A stretch of DNA of 64,000 bases from NCBI RefSeq assembly GCF_014698835.1, contig NZ_JACJTU010000033.1, positions 1-64,000 of the forward strand, given 5' to 3'. This document shows, piece after piece, positions 45,901 through 53,978 of this stretch. This stretch comes from Nostoc paludosum FACHB-159 (lineage in GTDB: Bacteria; Cyanobacteriota; Cyanobacteriia; Cyanobacteriales; Nostocaceae). The translations under genes and the position numbers were made by a program. Within the stretch, counting starts at the first letter, position 1; the number at the start of each line of letters is the position of its first letter. The notes beneath the pieces are model-generated. The model did no database searches. It was not told where the DNA came from and worked only from the letters and a program-made list of their open reading frames with translations.

Positions 45901-47959
45901 TGAATAGCTTGTAATCTTCTTTGAAGACTGCTGAACCATTGCCAATTTTGTATCGAACATTCAACCCATTAACAGGAGCAGGCCTGTCTAAGGTAATCGT
46001 AAATTGACCATTAGTACCACCCTCTACAGTTTGCAGACCTGTGACACTGATTACTTTAGGTTCATTATCTATAATTGTTTGCGTCGCTTTACTTTGGGAA
46101 GAGTTGATATTGTAAAAATTTCCCGAAGCTAGAGTAACAACTATAGTTTCATTTGGATCGAAGAATTTATCCTCAAGAACTGGGATGCTAATAGTAGCAT
46201 TAGTGGTATTAGCAAGGATAACAATACTACTTGATGGTGTGTAGTCTTTATTAGCTGTGGCACTACCAGTGAGAGTATAGTTAACAGTTAAGTCAGCCGG
46301 AATAGCTGTAGAAAGACTGACTTTAAACTGTGCAGCAACCAAGCCCTGTTCTGAAGGTGTAATAGAGATAGGAGTAATGCTAACTGTAGGACGAGGAAGA
46401 GATGTGTTTGACCCATAGATAGTATTACCGTTGAGAGTTACATCTAGTGTATTGAGTGTTGCACCATCCCGAACAAAAACAGCACTACCTAAGCCCTGAC
46501 CATTATTTGCTCCAGTTCCTCCTATAACTGTGTTGTTGTTGAAGCTTCCACCAATCAACGTTAAATTAGAGCCGTTGTTGACAAAAATAGCACCCCCAAG
46601 ACCAGCACCACCGCCACCAACTCCACCAGAACCACCAGCACCATAGCCTCCAGAACCACCGCCCGCAAACTCTCCGCCAGCACCGCCAGCACCGCCGCTA
46701 CCCTCTTCGTTAGCACCTACCCTATCATAGTCATGGCCGCCACCACCACCAGCACCGCCGCCAGCACCGAAGCCCCCACTACCACCGACACCACCATTGC
46801 CAGCAACGTCATTGCCATTATCACCGCCACCACCGCCACCACCAGCACCGCCACCAGCACCGAAGCCTCCACTACCACCGTTACCACCGCCTTGTTGAAG
46901 ACCTCCCCCGCCTCCTCCTGCTCCTGTATTAGAAATACTGTTGTAATAGTCAGAACCACTGATATTGAGACGGCCTCCAGAACCGCCACTGCTTCCACTT
47001 CTTTCGTCAGCTCCTCCAGAAGCACCTGTGGTTCCATTACCACCTCTAGCTTGGTTATTAGTGAAGGTAACGTTATTCACTAATACAGAGGAGTTATTAT
47101 TTATAAATAAAGCCCCACCAGCTCCTAAGCCGCCGCCGCCACCACTGGCACCATCACTACCTTTGGCAAGACCATTTGTTAGGGTTAGGTCAGAAATTGT
47201 AACGTCTGCTCCGTTACCAACTGTTAAAATTTGCTGTTGATTACCATTAATGGTAATTTTATTATCACCATCAATCTTTAGATCATCAGTAATTGCAGGT
47301 AAAGCACTGGATAAAGTGATAGTACCTGTGATATCAAAAATAATTTCATCCCCACCAGCAGTACTGTTAGCAAGGGAAATAGCTTGTCGCAAGCTATCGA
47401 TACCACTATCGTTTGTATTTTTAACGTGAATTTGACCTAATACACCTGTATAAGCTTTTAGTACCTCTATCTGAAAGGCTAGAGGTGCTTCAATTAAACC
47501 TGTGGTGTACTCTAGTTCCCAATCTCCACCAAACTCTGTATTTCCTGTCAAGTCGTCTGATGCAGCGATGTCTGTACCAGTCAGTTCACTGAATTTTTCA
47601 ACAAATCTTTTGCCTTGCTCTCCTGTTGCTACATTACAGCCTAAGAGTAAGATATCTCCATCTTCAGTTAATGCTTTGCTCCAAGACTGTAATTGTTGAG
47701 AATATTCATTGATGTTGGTAGTATTTAACTCGGTATTACCTAGTTGTAAGCTTCCTTCGCTACCGTGGGAAAAAATCTGAATACTTTCTATTTGTGAGTA
47801 TTGCTTTAAAGACTCTGTAATTTGAGCAATACCATCTGCATTGGAATTGAGAGTAATAATTTTTGTATTGTCTTGTACTGTATTTTTTAATAAATTAATC
47901 GATGATTCGTCTAAATTATCATTAACGAATACAATTGCTGTTTGGTGTGTAGTTGTCAT
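36974..47959 (-). CDS. Giant DUF4347/beta-helix/Calx-beta/RTX/DUF4114 surface or secreted protein
   Basis: 3661 residues. Order: DUF4347 (about 5-170: SIQIFSHGSEGSLQLGNT, LLLGCNVATG); a parallel beta-helix region with an extreme Gly-rich part (about 270-456, GGGG-A-GGGGGGG type); several Calx-beta domains (about 520-1370, ending in motifs like IIDNEPKV and ILDNEIEP); a middle with EF-hand-like calcium loops (DVDGDGKLNG, DLDGNGEFDR, DRDGDDKVSV); a cadherin-like unit; nonapeptide RTX repeats (about 2840-3063, GDGDDIIAPGAGDN); and a C-terminal DUF4114 (FEDIVSGGDRDYNDM). There is no Sec signal, as expected for type I secretion of RTX proteins. Probably a calcium-stiffened adhesin or surface protein. 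The ATG at 47959 (MTTTHQTAIVFVND) follows AAAGGA; an upstream in-frame start at 48016 is less likely. Confidence 0.88.
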   Translation of the reverse strand: MTTTHQTAIVFVNDNLDESSINLLKNTVQDNTKIITLNSNADGIAQITESLKQYSQIESIQIFSHGSEGSLQLGNTELNTTNINEYSQQLQSWSKALTEDGDILLLGCNVATGEQGKRFVEKFSELTGTDIAASDDLTGNTEFGGDWELEYTTGLIEAPLAFQIEVLKAYTGVLGQIHVKNTNDSGIDSLRQAISLANSTAGGDEIIFDITGTITLSSALPAITDDLKIDGDNKITINGNQQQILTVGNGADVTISDLTLTNGLAKGSDGASGGGGGLGAGGALFINNNSSVLVNNVTFTNNQARGGNGTTGASGGADERSGSSGGSGGRLNISGSDYYNSISNTGAGGGGGGLQQGGGNGGSGGFGAGGGAGGGGGGGDNGNDVAGNGGVGGSGGFGAGGGAGGGGGHDYDRVGANEEGSGGAGGAGGEFAGGGSGGYGAGGSGGVGGGGAGLGGAIFVNNGSNLTLIGGSFNNNTVIGGTGANNGQGLGSAVFVRDGATLNTLDVTLNGNTIYGSNTSLPRPTVSITPISITPSEQGLVAAQFKVSLSTAIPADLTVNYTLTGSATANKDYTPSSSIVILANTTNATISIPVLEDKFFDPNETIVVTLASGNFYNINSSQSKATQTIIDNEPKVISVTGLQTVEGGTNGQFTITLDRPAPVNGLNVRYKIGNGSAVFKEDYKLFITDQLNPGQEIELLNSAGFITIPAGSTTFNVKVVPINDRILEPTETIILEIVENQQNGELQDYGIEPGKGQSSINILDNEIEPTISVKAGNQPSENNSNLGTFEFTVKYLDQNGNLLSNNDPRIPEYYIDKNSNLSRDIVIEYDLNGSAIRGADYPLVKLESPIRNDEYKSILKKTVAITPENDFIDEDVETINLNLKEAIPSRPYYNINNVESNAILSIEDNDTAGVVISPVSGNTSEQGDQATFTVRLASQPTSPVTINFSSSQPNEGNTTVNSITLDSNNWNQLQTITIQGVDDTIPDDNQTYTIQTSITTSDPKYQVIDPQDITLINFDDDKPNILIRQSDGSTKVSEGGITDSYTLVLTQKPSEIVEITVNPESQIDLGAGAGVPIVLTFTPTNFNTPQTVTLKANDDLDLEFTHRSVISHAVRSSDSGYRQLPVGNVNVEIEDNEKITVNVKAIGNGSEESGIPGIIDFILDRAAPSQGFKINYTITGAHPISANAATPGVDFLPLTGSIQVDPGATGATLNITPIFDILSELPSEDVTISIAAGDGYIAGQSNTATIQITDDDVPGLRIIQSGTTTEVVEGGLTDTYQIYLLSQPTADVTVSFSTSPNGQLDQISPITFTPENWKQPQTVTVTAIDDGKLETANQNKATIQHSVSSSDPTYNTGTVINGQPIATISVKISDPILDAGEVANVFDQSLSFLEDSFNNGFFKTDLPIFGSPGNLGIDFIKSFKDGLVNVIRGDAQLTPEKLKKLLERELGSKDFELKNVNIKADQEEVYFGFTLTDTYKFLDEPIKADLGFPVLGVKVDGRFQSEFTWRLDLGLGWNKKFGYFIDTENTAIKGKLNLGVDPNFAAQGNLGFLRLDLKNNNLSPTEGRIEFDLGFNDVDNYDSVKFLDVDGDGKLNGIDPFVVINKFGNSPTITGEDQGKTYQGVGVQYADLNDNSVLDADEPYVVSKFDPTFAVSGLGLEGLTKNALFNNGIDGQGKFNPNLGKLDLDGNGEFDRYIDLDNDNAYDPGEPYSPDATGETFTIEESNLKWDTSVQRGTVQFIDLNQNGRYNQNEPFVVNQGEVRFIALNANQERDKIISIDEPVSYQNNEFVTIPGAIPSNTKIRTYYTDGSYLTFNEIKQALLQKKGKDLLNLYFNADVNLGLKAKTSVLGNSSFPSVLFDFAANFPVLNYQDGELTGRKAPEVAFNNIQLDAGTFASNFAKPIVEKVDKLIEPIRPVIKLLQADTKIFSKLGLASVFDRDGDDKVSVLEVAEFLKRLESFGNSSGIGTKFFNAIVRFDRLLDTIKEISQQPQGQPILIDLGSYKLLDSIDVTDPDDVSKEKKTEPTKKASSADDQLKGTTNSASVKVVKGFTGNPDFNVPLLTNPTTVVDLLLGKDVPLFTFDLPPLVFDFSVSKEFPVFWPVSGLLGGGFSVAADLAFGYDTYGFRQWSLKDFAPLQAWRVFDGFYVSDRANADGTGEDVNELTARAYIEAGAGLNFVVISGYVKGGLEGLLGVDLIDGGELNGTSDGRIRPSEIARRLSSPWELFQLSGALNVFVAAEVRSFGATVWEKRLATFNLASFSVGPKGNSAGTAFDADIAAAYVFFDANLNGVLDPTEPYTISNADGTYSLDIALAQFDANGNGKIDATEGNIIVVDGIDTSTDITQTTPLITTPEATVASPLTTLAAKIAELKLDSAATQVKQVLGLPATFNLFEYKFSDLDITTLSKLGQLQNLLIYATSEIATATATQEPQTIAAIANEVLEAIVTRVNNNTAFNLSDKATVKVILQEVVSSRNIVLDATQVEAIASQISGDNQTIITVTNNTQLTAEEQRQQIIAEIAPAELAGGFQSLALKPLSALTQLVADTLDTVGAQSQVKAAFGLPTIDIFNFDPFAEIANGDPLGNGLIVFAKQTVVQNTIVVLTQFLSGHLGIDVSKVSYQVIDALIEPIKNSQSVDLSNVSFLAAIIQTLAPNLAAEDINGVTEILAQANQILTTIASNTSLSLLEKTTQITQVQKVIQGEVAADLKAVGTGTKPISEALTENTGNALTNQITAAEVSNPAFKTDDNTLTAITPQGTQLQLKVLNKPENTSFAVTKIFTSKNGTATLNQDGTITYVPNSGFVGEDSFFYVASNGTELINGSVNVTVYTSFANQAGKTRIYTGPDDDYITTGNADDFIKDAGGKNYIDAGEGNNVIYGGAEDSEIHTGNGNDFIQLLAGNNVIFAGDGLNNITTGAGDDKVTSGSGDDVINAGEGDNIIHAGDGNNLITTDDGDDQIITGKGDDFIGAGDGNNIIRAGDGTNVIATGAGEDKIYTGSGKDIINSGAGNDVVRTGAENDDINGGDGDDSIFAGDGDDIIAPGAGDNRVFTGLGKDTITLEVGKGVTKIYQFEAGVDQIQVSEELQEQLTFTQGTEKEANKTFVKVGEQLIAVIYERNNIKVEIAPQDQKLLSNDSQTPALVIDELTTQYFEDEVAEPIVSFDEKDLKKRSLKDLTATDIINFKVMPNPEQTNENLQQKIQEGIKQKPVKVIIKLPDGLEDITVNTILQRRADGSLYDFRRLSNGQRGLLDEELLTGAILQDRNLDGKPDWAVVYLQDGEWGDEDGLSNGEIASSLVLANWDLGTSRMEVRSGQDGFNFHGNRSFVQFSLNRFSGVEASEVGLARVRFGDSGEIIEVNGKAVGSLEEAKQAIISFGETLFGTLANKNPNPGFGTQTRTIAFEEGEQVVFFAIQGGTKEDLLTNGLNSKPVQFSLPSLNNGATILTANSDAAGQIAKFSVASLFDIDAKILTAQELQPQLAQLATSHKTGKLIDLKSSGAFDEKQVVLEFSVQREAAFNNCAYLYRVDDAKGSIKDPLTNMLLDPTVNLNDEQKQRYLQLATSENLVKDVQFSTGNFASTIFGASLQGGEYYVPFLISDGTLSSIGNDLSRVLTPYIGINSDRLDHIRSLGNNSYGFEDIVSGGDRDYNDMILSINKVQFQG

Positions 47960-48691
47960 CTTTAATTCCTTTAAACAATAACGGTTACAATTAATAAATA
48001 TTGAGCTAATTTGCATTTAGCTCATAAGATGAAAATCGTGGTCATAGTAACAAAGCTGTGAAGTTATGATACTTACGAAAAATCGCTTTTTAACGACGAT
48101 TTTCAGTAGTTAATACAAAGTGCAGAATGTCAATGCAGCAGTTTAAAATATCGAGTGCGTTGATAGTTACGTAACACACCCTCAAATTTTGTGCTTCATT
48201 AACGTAAATTCAAGAAAATTGACGCTTTTTTACAAACAGTATTTACTGCTACTGTCAGTGTTTCTGATTAAAAATAGCGCGTTGCATAACAGTGGGATGA
48301 ATTTAGCCTGGGGAGGCAAACGGAGAGATTTTATAATTTGCAAAAATAGAGTGCTAAGGGAGTTCCAAATAAAAAATATCCCATTGTTAGGGAAGCAGAG
48401 GGAGAATTTTGCAAGTTGCTAAATCATCCCGCAAGTATGCAAGGCCACAAATTCTATTTGTTCTACTTTAGTGCAAGATTTAAGTTAGCTTTTTTTTAGA
48501 ATACGAATAGTAATATAGCTCAGTAAATACCAAGATAACCCAGTAAATTTACTTAAACTTAAGTACAGTGAAATAATTTACGAAGTTAAGGGTCTTGGTA
48601 ATATTTAATAAATATTTGCTAAGCATCTCTAGACAATATACTAATAATAAAAAAAATAAAGCATAAGCTTTACCTAAGGTTGCAAGCAGAT
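47960..48691. other. Divergent promoter region between giant gene and MHYT receptor
   Basis: About 730 bases. A 77-codon frame at 48189-48422 has no ribosome binding site and no family look, so it is not called. The region must carry promoters for two large divergent genes. AAAGGA at about 47970 is the ribosome binding site of the giant gene. No long hairpin is seen. Confidence 0.5.
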
Positions 48692-51376
48692 ATGGCTATG
48701 AGTAGCATCCACGACCTACGCCTGATAATATTTTCAATTGCGATCGCTATCTTCGCCTCTTATACTGCTCTTGATTTGGCTGCAAGGGTAACAGCAGCCA
48801 AAGCATCGGCGAAAGTCGCTTGGTTAATTGGCGGCGCAATGGTTATGGGAATCGGTATTTGGTCGATGCACTTTGTGGCGATGCTAGCTTTCAGTATGGC
48901 AACACCAATCGCCTATGACATGTTGATTGTGCTGGTTTCTATACTACCTGCGATTATTGCTTCGGGGGGCGCACTTTTCCTGGCCAGTCGTCCAGTATTA
49001 AGCATTTGGCAGTTGCTAGTTGGTGGGACGTTAATGGGTATTGGTATCGCCTCCATGCACTACATCGGAATGCTGGCGATGCGGATGCAAGCAACTGTCA
49101 CATACAACCCAGTGCTGTTTATACTTTCTATAGCGATCGCCATTGGTGCGTCGATTTTAGCACTCAATATTGCCTTTCATTTACGCACACCAACTAGTAA
49201 AACTGACTGGTTGGCAAAGATTGGCAGTGCTATTGTCATGGGAGGAGCGATCGCTGGAATGCATTATACAGGGATGGCGGCTGTTAAATTCATGCCGACT
49301 AACCCAGCAGCAATTTCTGGACCAGCAACAACGAACGATTCCCTAACTTTGTTGGGTATTTCTATTGGTACTGCTACATTCGTGATTCTCGGTTTTGCGC
49401 TGCTGACTTCGTTTATAGACCGGCGTTTGTCTGCCCAAACAAAGCTTTTAGGACAGCAAGAAGCTGAAGCCAAACTTTCACAGTTATTTACAGAAATTAC
49501 CTTAAGAATTCGGCGATCGCTCAAATTAGATGATGTCATGAACACAACTGTTCATGAGCTTCGTCAAGCATTGAAAACAGACCGTGTGATTATGTATCGT
49601 TTCAATACTGATTGGAGTGGTACTATCATTGCCGAGTCCGTTGCCTCAGGTTGGACGAAAACCTTAGGAAAAACGGTTAACGATCCATTCCGAGAAGACT
49701 ATATTGAAATGTACAAAAATGGTCGAGTTCGAGCTACCAATGATATTTATGCAGCTGGTTTTACACAATGTCACCGGGAAATTCTCGAAGGTTTTGAAAT
49801 CAAGGCAAATTTGATTGCACCCATTATTCATAACAATCAACTTGTCGGTTTATTGTGTGCCCATGAATGTTCTACAACTCGATATTGGCACAGGTATGAA
49901 ATTAATTTATTTAAACAATTAGCAATTCAATTTGGCATCGCTTTAGAACAAGCGAGTTTAGTAGCTGAACTTGAGCAAACGCAGAAAGTTTTACGGCTTC
50001 GCGATCGGGCGATCGCTTCAGCCAGTAACGGTATATTCATTACCGATCCACGTCAGTCAACAAATCCAATTATATTTTGCAATGCTGCCTTGGAAAAAAT
50101 TACAGGCTATTCATCTGATGAGTTACTCAGATGTAACTACAAATTTCTCCAAGGGTATGACACAGATTTAGATACCATTGCAGAATTAGACGAGGCAATG
50201 GAGACTTCAAGAGAATGCCAAGTTGTGCTCAAAAGTTATCGCAAAGATGGAAGTTACTTTTGGTGTGAATTAACCATTTCTCCTGTTCCAGATGTTTTTG
50301 GACAAACAATCAACTTTGTTGGCGTGCTAGTTGAAATTACTTCACGCAAGGAAATAGAAGAAGAATTAAGGCGTAGTCAAAAAGTTCTCCAAAAGCAGCT
50401 AATAGAACTTATTTCTGATATTAACGAGGTCTTACAAGGAGATTTAACTGTTCGTTCTCAAGTGGCAACAGGCGAAGTAGGAACCTTAGCTAATTTGATT
50501 AATACCATCATTTATACACTGTGGCAAATTGTTACTCAAGTCCAACAAATTGCCGACCAAATGAATATTTCCCTTGGCGAAAACTCTGGTATTGTCGAGC
50601 AAGTGGGAAATGAAGCAGTCAAACAAGTCCAACAGATTAACTATGCCCTTCAAGAAGTATATCATCTGAATTTGTGGATTCAAAAAGTGGCAGATAGCAC
50701 TCAACAACTACAGCAAATAGCCGTTAGTACTACTAACACAGCAGAAACAGCCAAGACAACAATAGATTTTACTGCCGAAAGCATCTTGAAGTTGCAAAAA
50801 ACAAATTCACAAATAGCTAACAAAATCAATAGTTTAGGTGAATTTTCTCAAAAAATTTCTCATGTTGTATCAATGATTGGACAAATCGCCACCCAAACTA
50901 ACTTGTTAGCCAGCGATGCTAGCATTGAAGCCACATGGATGGGCGATCGCGGTCGAAGCTTTGCGAAAGTAGCAGAAGAAATTAGCCAATTAGCCGTGCA
51001 ATCAGCCGAAGCAACACAAGAAATTCAAGGCGTTTTAACTAATATGCAATTGGAAACTACCACATTAGTTCAAGCTATAGAATCGGGAACGAATCAGATA
51101 GGAGAAAAAGCAAATATTGTACAAAATGCTAAGTTAAGTTTGGAAGATATTTTAGAAGTATCTCAACAAATGAACAATTTAGTACAATCCATTTTTACGG
51201 CAACAGGATCTCAAACAGAAACTTCCCAAGCGATCGCATCTTTAATTGAACAGATTGCCGAAACCTTAAAATACACCGCAGATTCGTCTAGCACTGTATC
51301 TAACTCCCTAGAACAAACAATCGAATTGACACAGCAATTGCAAGTGTATCTGGGTGGATTTAAAACTGGGGAGTAG
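48692..51376 (+). CDS. MHYT-GAF-PAS-HAMP-MCP receptor, possible cyanobacteriochrome
   Basis: 894 residues. MHYT domain (about 1-250) with three copies of the M-x-x-MH(F/Y) motif: SMHFVAML, SMHYIGML, GMHYTGMA in seven membrane helices. GAF domain (about 265-430) with DIYAAGFTQCHREILEGFEI; Cys360-His361 is the pair that holds the bilin in cyanobacteriochromes, and KANLIAPI and CAHECS also fit. The PAS domain is LOV-like, but the photo-reactive Cys position reads NYKFLQG (Tyr). HAMP-like part DLTVRSQVATGEVGTL, then an MCP signalling hairpin (SIEATWMGDRGRSFAKVAEE). Likely a methyl-accepting taxis receptor, perhaps for light. ATG at 48692 chosen; an in-frame TTG precedes it at 48680. No che genes nearby. 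Confidence 0.82.
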   Translation: MAMSSIHDLRLIIFSIAIAIFASYTALDLAARVTAAKASAKVAWLIGGAMVMGIGIWSMHFVAMLAFSMATPIAYDMLIVLVSILPAIIASGGALFLASRPVLSIWQLLVGGTLMGIGIASMHYIGMLAMRMQATVTYNPVLFILSIAIAIGASILALNIAFHLRTPTSKTDWLAKIGSAIVMGGAIAGMHYTGMAAVKFMPTNPAAISGPATTNDSLTLLGISIGTATFVILGFALLTSFIDRRLSAQTKLLGQQEAEAKLSQLFTEITLRIRRSLKLDDVMNTTVHELRQALKTDRVIMYRFNTDWSGTIIAESVASGWTKTLGKTVNDPFREDYIEMYKNGRVRATNDIYAAGFTQCHREILEGFEIKANLIAPIIHNNQLVGLLCAHECSTTRYWHRYEINLFKQLAIQFGIALEQASLVAELEQTQKVLRLRDRAIASASNGIFITDPRQSTNPIIFCNAALEKITGYSSDELLRCNYKFLQGYDTDLDTIAELDEAMETSRECQVVLKSYRKDGSYFWCELTISPVPDVFGQTINFVGVLVEITSRKEIEEELRRSQKVLQKQLIELISDINEVLQGDLTVRSQVATGEVGTLANLINTIIYTLWQIVTQVQQIADQMNISLGENSGIVEQVGNEAVKQVQQINYALQEVYHLNLWIQKVADSTQQLQQIAVSTTNTAETAKTTIDFTAESILKLQKTNSQIANKINSLGEFSQKISHVVSMIGQIATQTNLLASDASIEATWMGDRGRSFAKVAEEISQLAVQSAEATQEIQGVLTNMQLETTTLVQAIESGTNQIGEKANIVQNAKLSLEDILEVSQQMNNLVQSIFTATGSQTETSQAIASLIEQIAETLKYTADSSSTVSNSLEQTIELTQQLQVYLGGFKTGE

Positions 51377-51444
51377 AAAAAAGACCATTGCCACAAACAT
51401 AAGCATTCTATTAAAAATGAGAAATCAAATTTAGTTTTTGGCTT

Positions 51445-53676
51445 ATGTTCAACTTCTTGTCTGTATTCAAACTTTTTTCTCTCAAGTCACCCCTTGGGCA
51501 TGAATCGATCAAAAAAACATCACTGACACGCAAAACTCTACTGAATATGACACTCCGAGTAGCCGGAGTTGTATTAATTTCTACAAGCGTAAGCTACTTC
51601 CACGTCATGTCTAATTTGGAAGCACAGACCAAGAAGCAGTTAGAGAAATACATTACCGAACGGGGACAGCGAGAAAGCACTGCTTTCAAACTAGCACAAG
51701 ACAATCTCATATTTCTGAAGCAACAAATTTTAGAACAACTCAAGCGACCGAGCGAGGAGGATTTAGCAGCAAAGTTTGATCGCGTCCACTTTAGCTGGTC
51801 TGATGGAACTCAACGCAATGCACCGCAAAATCAACCCATCTCGCAGTTTGACATAGCTCGATATCCTACATCCTACATCAGTCGGGATGCGAAAATGGAT
51901 GCGAGGCGCAAACGGGTATTTATGATAACTTACGCCTTAATTCAAGCTTACGGGCCTGCATGGAGCGTGCGCTTTCCAGATACCTATTTCGATACGCCTG
52001 ACAAGAATAGCGTACTTTACTGGAAAGACGTGCCTGTTAATCTCATAGGGCCTCCTGGTTTCGATCTGACAAAACAAGAATTTTACTACGTAGCCGATCC
52101 AATCCATAACCCAACCCGCAAACCTGCATGGACGGGCGTTTATTTCGATCCAAATATCAAAGATTGGATGGTGTCTGCGATCGTTCCTGTATATGAAGGC
52201 GATTGGTTTTTAGGTTCTGTCGGACACGATATCATTCTCAAAGATTTGATAGAGCAAACCATCAAAAATCAGTTACCGGGAACTTACAATTTAATTTTTA
52301 GAGCCGATGGTCGGTTGATCGCTCATCCTCATTACATGGATAAAATTCAGCAGACCCAAGGTAAAATTAATATCGCGGATCTCAATGACTCACATTTACA
52401 ACAAATTTTTGAATTAGCTCAAAACCTGCGGACAGGCGTAATTGAAAATATCCAAAACAATGAATTTTTGGCAGTTACGCGATTAGATGGTCCCGATTGG
52501 TATTTCGTTACAGTTTATCCCAAGTCTTTGCTATCGGGAGCCGCGTTTGACACCGCTCGATTTGTGCTGGTGGCTGGTGCTTTGGCATTGCTTGTAGAAG
52601 TCATACTCTTGTTTTCGGTGTTGCAACAACAGGTTGCCAAACCACTCCAGAAATTAACACTTGCTAGCGATCAACTCACAAACGGTAATTTTGAGATTAA
52701 CCTTGATGACACTCGACAAGATGAGTTAGGGCAACTAGCTAATTCATTTAACAGCATGGCAAGTCAATTGAAAACTTCATTTACGCAACTTGAACAAGCG
52801 AATGCTGAATTAGAACAACGGGTGACACAACGGACGACCGAGTTACAAAATACACTAAAAGAACTACACCGCACCCAAGCGCAGATGGTACAAAGTGAAA
52901 AAATGTCCGCTTTGGGACAAATGGTAGCGGGCGTTGCTCACGAAATCAATAATCCCATCAATTTTATTCACGGTAATCTCAGCCATGTTACCCACTACAC
53001 CCAAGATTTACTCGAATTAACCCAACTTTATCACGAACATTTCCTGAGTCCACCACCGGAAATCGAAGAAAGACGGGCAGAACTCGACCTTGATTTTTTA
53101 GCAGAAGATTTGACGAAAATTCTCCAATCAATGGCAAATGGAACTGGGCGGATTCGGGAGATTGTTTTATCACTGCGTAACTTTTCCCGTCTCGATGAAG
53201 CAGACTGCAAAACCGTTAATATTCATGAAGGCATTGATAGTACACTCATGATTTTGCAGCATCGTCTCAATGCTACTAATCAACGCCCAGAAATTCAAGT
53301 AATCAAAGACTATGGGAGTTTGCCTCAGGTCGAATGCTATGCGGGGGAATTTAATCAAGCGTTGATGAATGTGTTGGCGAATGCGATTGATGCATTAGAA
53401 GCATCATCTACACCCACAATTATCATACGCACCCAGGCAATTGAGCGTTCAATTATCATCGCTATTGTAGATAATGGAGTCGGAATGACTCAAGCAGTGC
53501 GATCGCGTATTTTTGATCCGTTCTTCACAACTAAACCTGTGGGTAAAGGTACAGGTTTAGGACTGTCTATCAGCTATCAAATCATTACCCAACTGCATGG
53601 GGGTCAACTATATTTTGATTCTGTTGTTGGAGAAGGTTCGGAATTTATCATTGAAATTCCCATCCAACAAATGTAG
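51445..53676 (+). CDS. Cache-HAMP sensor histidine kinase
   Basis: 743 residues. Membrane helix at about 33-52, a periplasmic double-Cache-like sensor of about 300 residues (WTGVYFDPNIKDWMVSAIVPVY is typical), a second helix near 375-395, HAMP with PLQKLTLASDQLTNGNFEINL, a short coiled coil, then HisKA with His499 in GVAHEINNPINF. ATPase boxes: NVLANAIDALE, IVDNGVGM, FFTTKPVGKGTGLGLSISY. This is the GacS/PleC-like cyanobacterial family with an insert of about 50 residues in the dimerisation helices. It lies 68 bases after the MCP gene on the same strand, so they may be co-expressed. No response regulator is next to it. Confidence 0.88.
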   Translation: MFNFLSVFKLFSLKSPLGHESIKKTSLTRKTLLNMTLRVAGVVLISTSVSYFHVMSNLEAQTKKQLEKYITERGQRESTAFKLAQDNLIFLKQQILEQLKRPSEEDLAAKFDRVHFSWSDGTQRNAPQNQPISQFDIARYPTSYISRDAKMDARRKRVFMITYALIQAYGPAWSVRFPDTYFDTPDKNSVLYWKDVPVNLIGPPGFDLTKQEFYYVADPIHNPTRKPAWTGVYFDPNIKDWMVSAIVPVYEGDWFLGSVGHDIILKDLIEQTIKNQLPGTYNLIFRADGRLIAHPHYMDKIQQTQGKINIADLNDSHLQQIFELAQNLRTGVIENIQNNEFLAVTRLDGPDWYFVTVYPKSLLSGAAFDTARFVLVAGALALLVEVILLFSVLQQQVAKPLQKLTLASDQLTNGNFEINLDDTRQDELGQLANSFNSMASQLKTSFTQLEQANAELEQRVTQRTTELQNTLKELHRTQAQMVQSEKMSALGQMVAGVAHEINNPINFIHGNLSHVTHYTQDLLELTQLYHEHFLSPPPEIEERRAELDLDFLAEDLTKILQSMANGTGRIREIVLSLRNFSRLDEADCKTVNIHEGIDSTLMILQHRLNATNQRPEIQVIKDYGSLPQVECYAGEFNQALMNVLANAIDALEASSTPTIIIRTQAIERSIIIAIVDNGVGMTQAVRSRIFDPFFTTKPVGKGTGLGLSISYQIITQLHGGQLYFDSVVGEGSEFIIEIPIQQM

Positions 53677-53978
53677 TTAAATGTTCATCATATATAGGAA
53701 TCCGGTTTGATTCCTGAATAACTCGTAGAGGTAAGGGACTGGGGACTGGGGACTGGGAATAAAGGTGTACCTAGCTTCGTAAAAATCAAATATGAGTCCT
53801 ATAGTAATCCTAAATGAGTCGTGAAAAATATGGATAAGGAAACGTAGACGCGGAGCGGCTTGCCGCAGGCTACCGCCTTCGCGAAGCGTCTCGAAGAGAA
53901 GGACGCCAAGGACGCAAAAATGGGGAGAGAATTTCATCACCCCACCAGGCGAACCCTCCCACAGTCCCATTTTTAAAT
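53677..53978. other. Repeat-filled spacer between convergent genes
   Basis: Contains a small hairpin AGGAATC-CGGTTT-GATTCCT (53697-53716), a GGGGACT heptamer array (53735-53757), and a GC-rich dispersed element at about 53845-53920 (GCGGAGCGGCTTGCCGCAGG, CGCCTTCGCGAAGCGTCTCG) with internal palindromes. All three are intergenic repeat types of filamentous cyanobacteria. No gene. Confidence 0.65.

Noticed and set aside
48189..48422. 77-codon plus-strand frame in the giant-gene promoter region
   Set aside because: No ribosome binding site, no family resemblance, odd composition; treated as chance.
48680..48691. TTG at 48680 as start of the MHYT receptor
   Set aside because: ATG at 48692 is a standard start and the MHYT domain begins after it; the extra four residues have no support.
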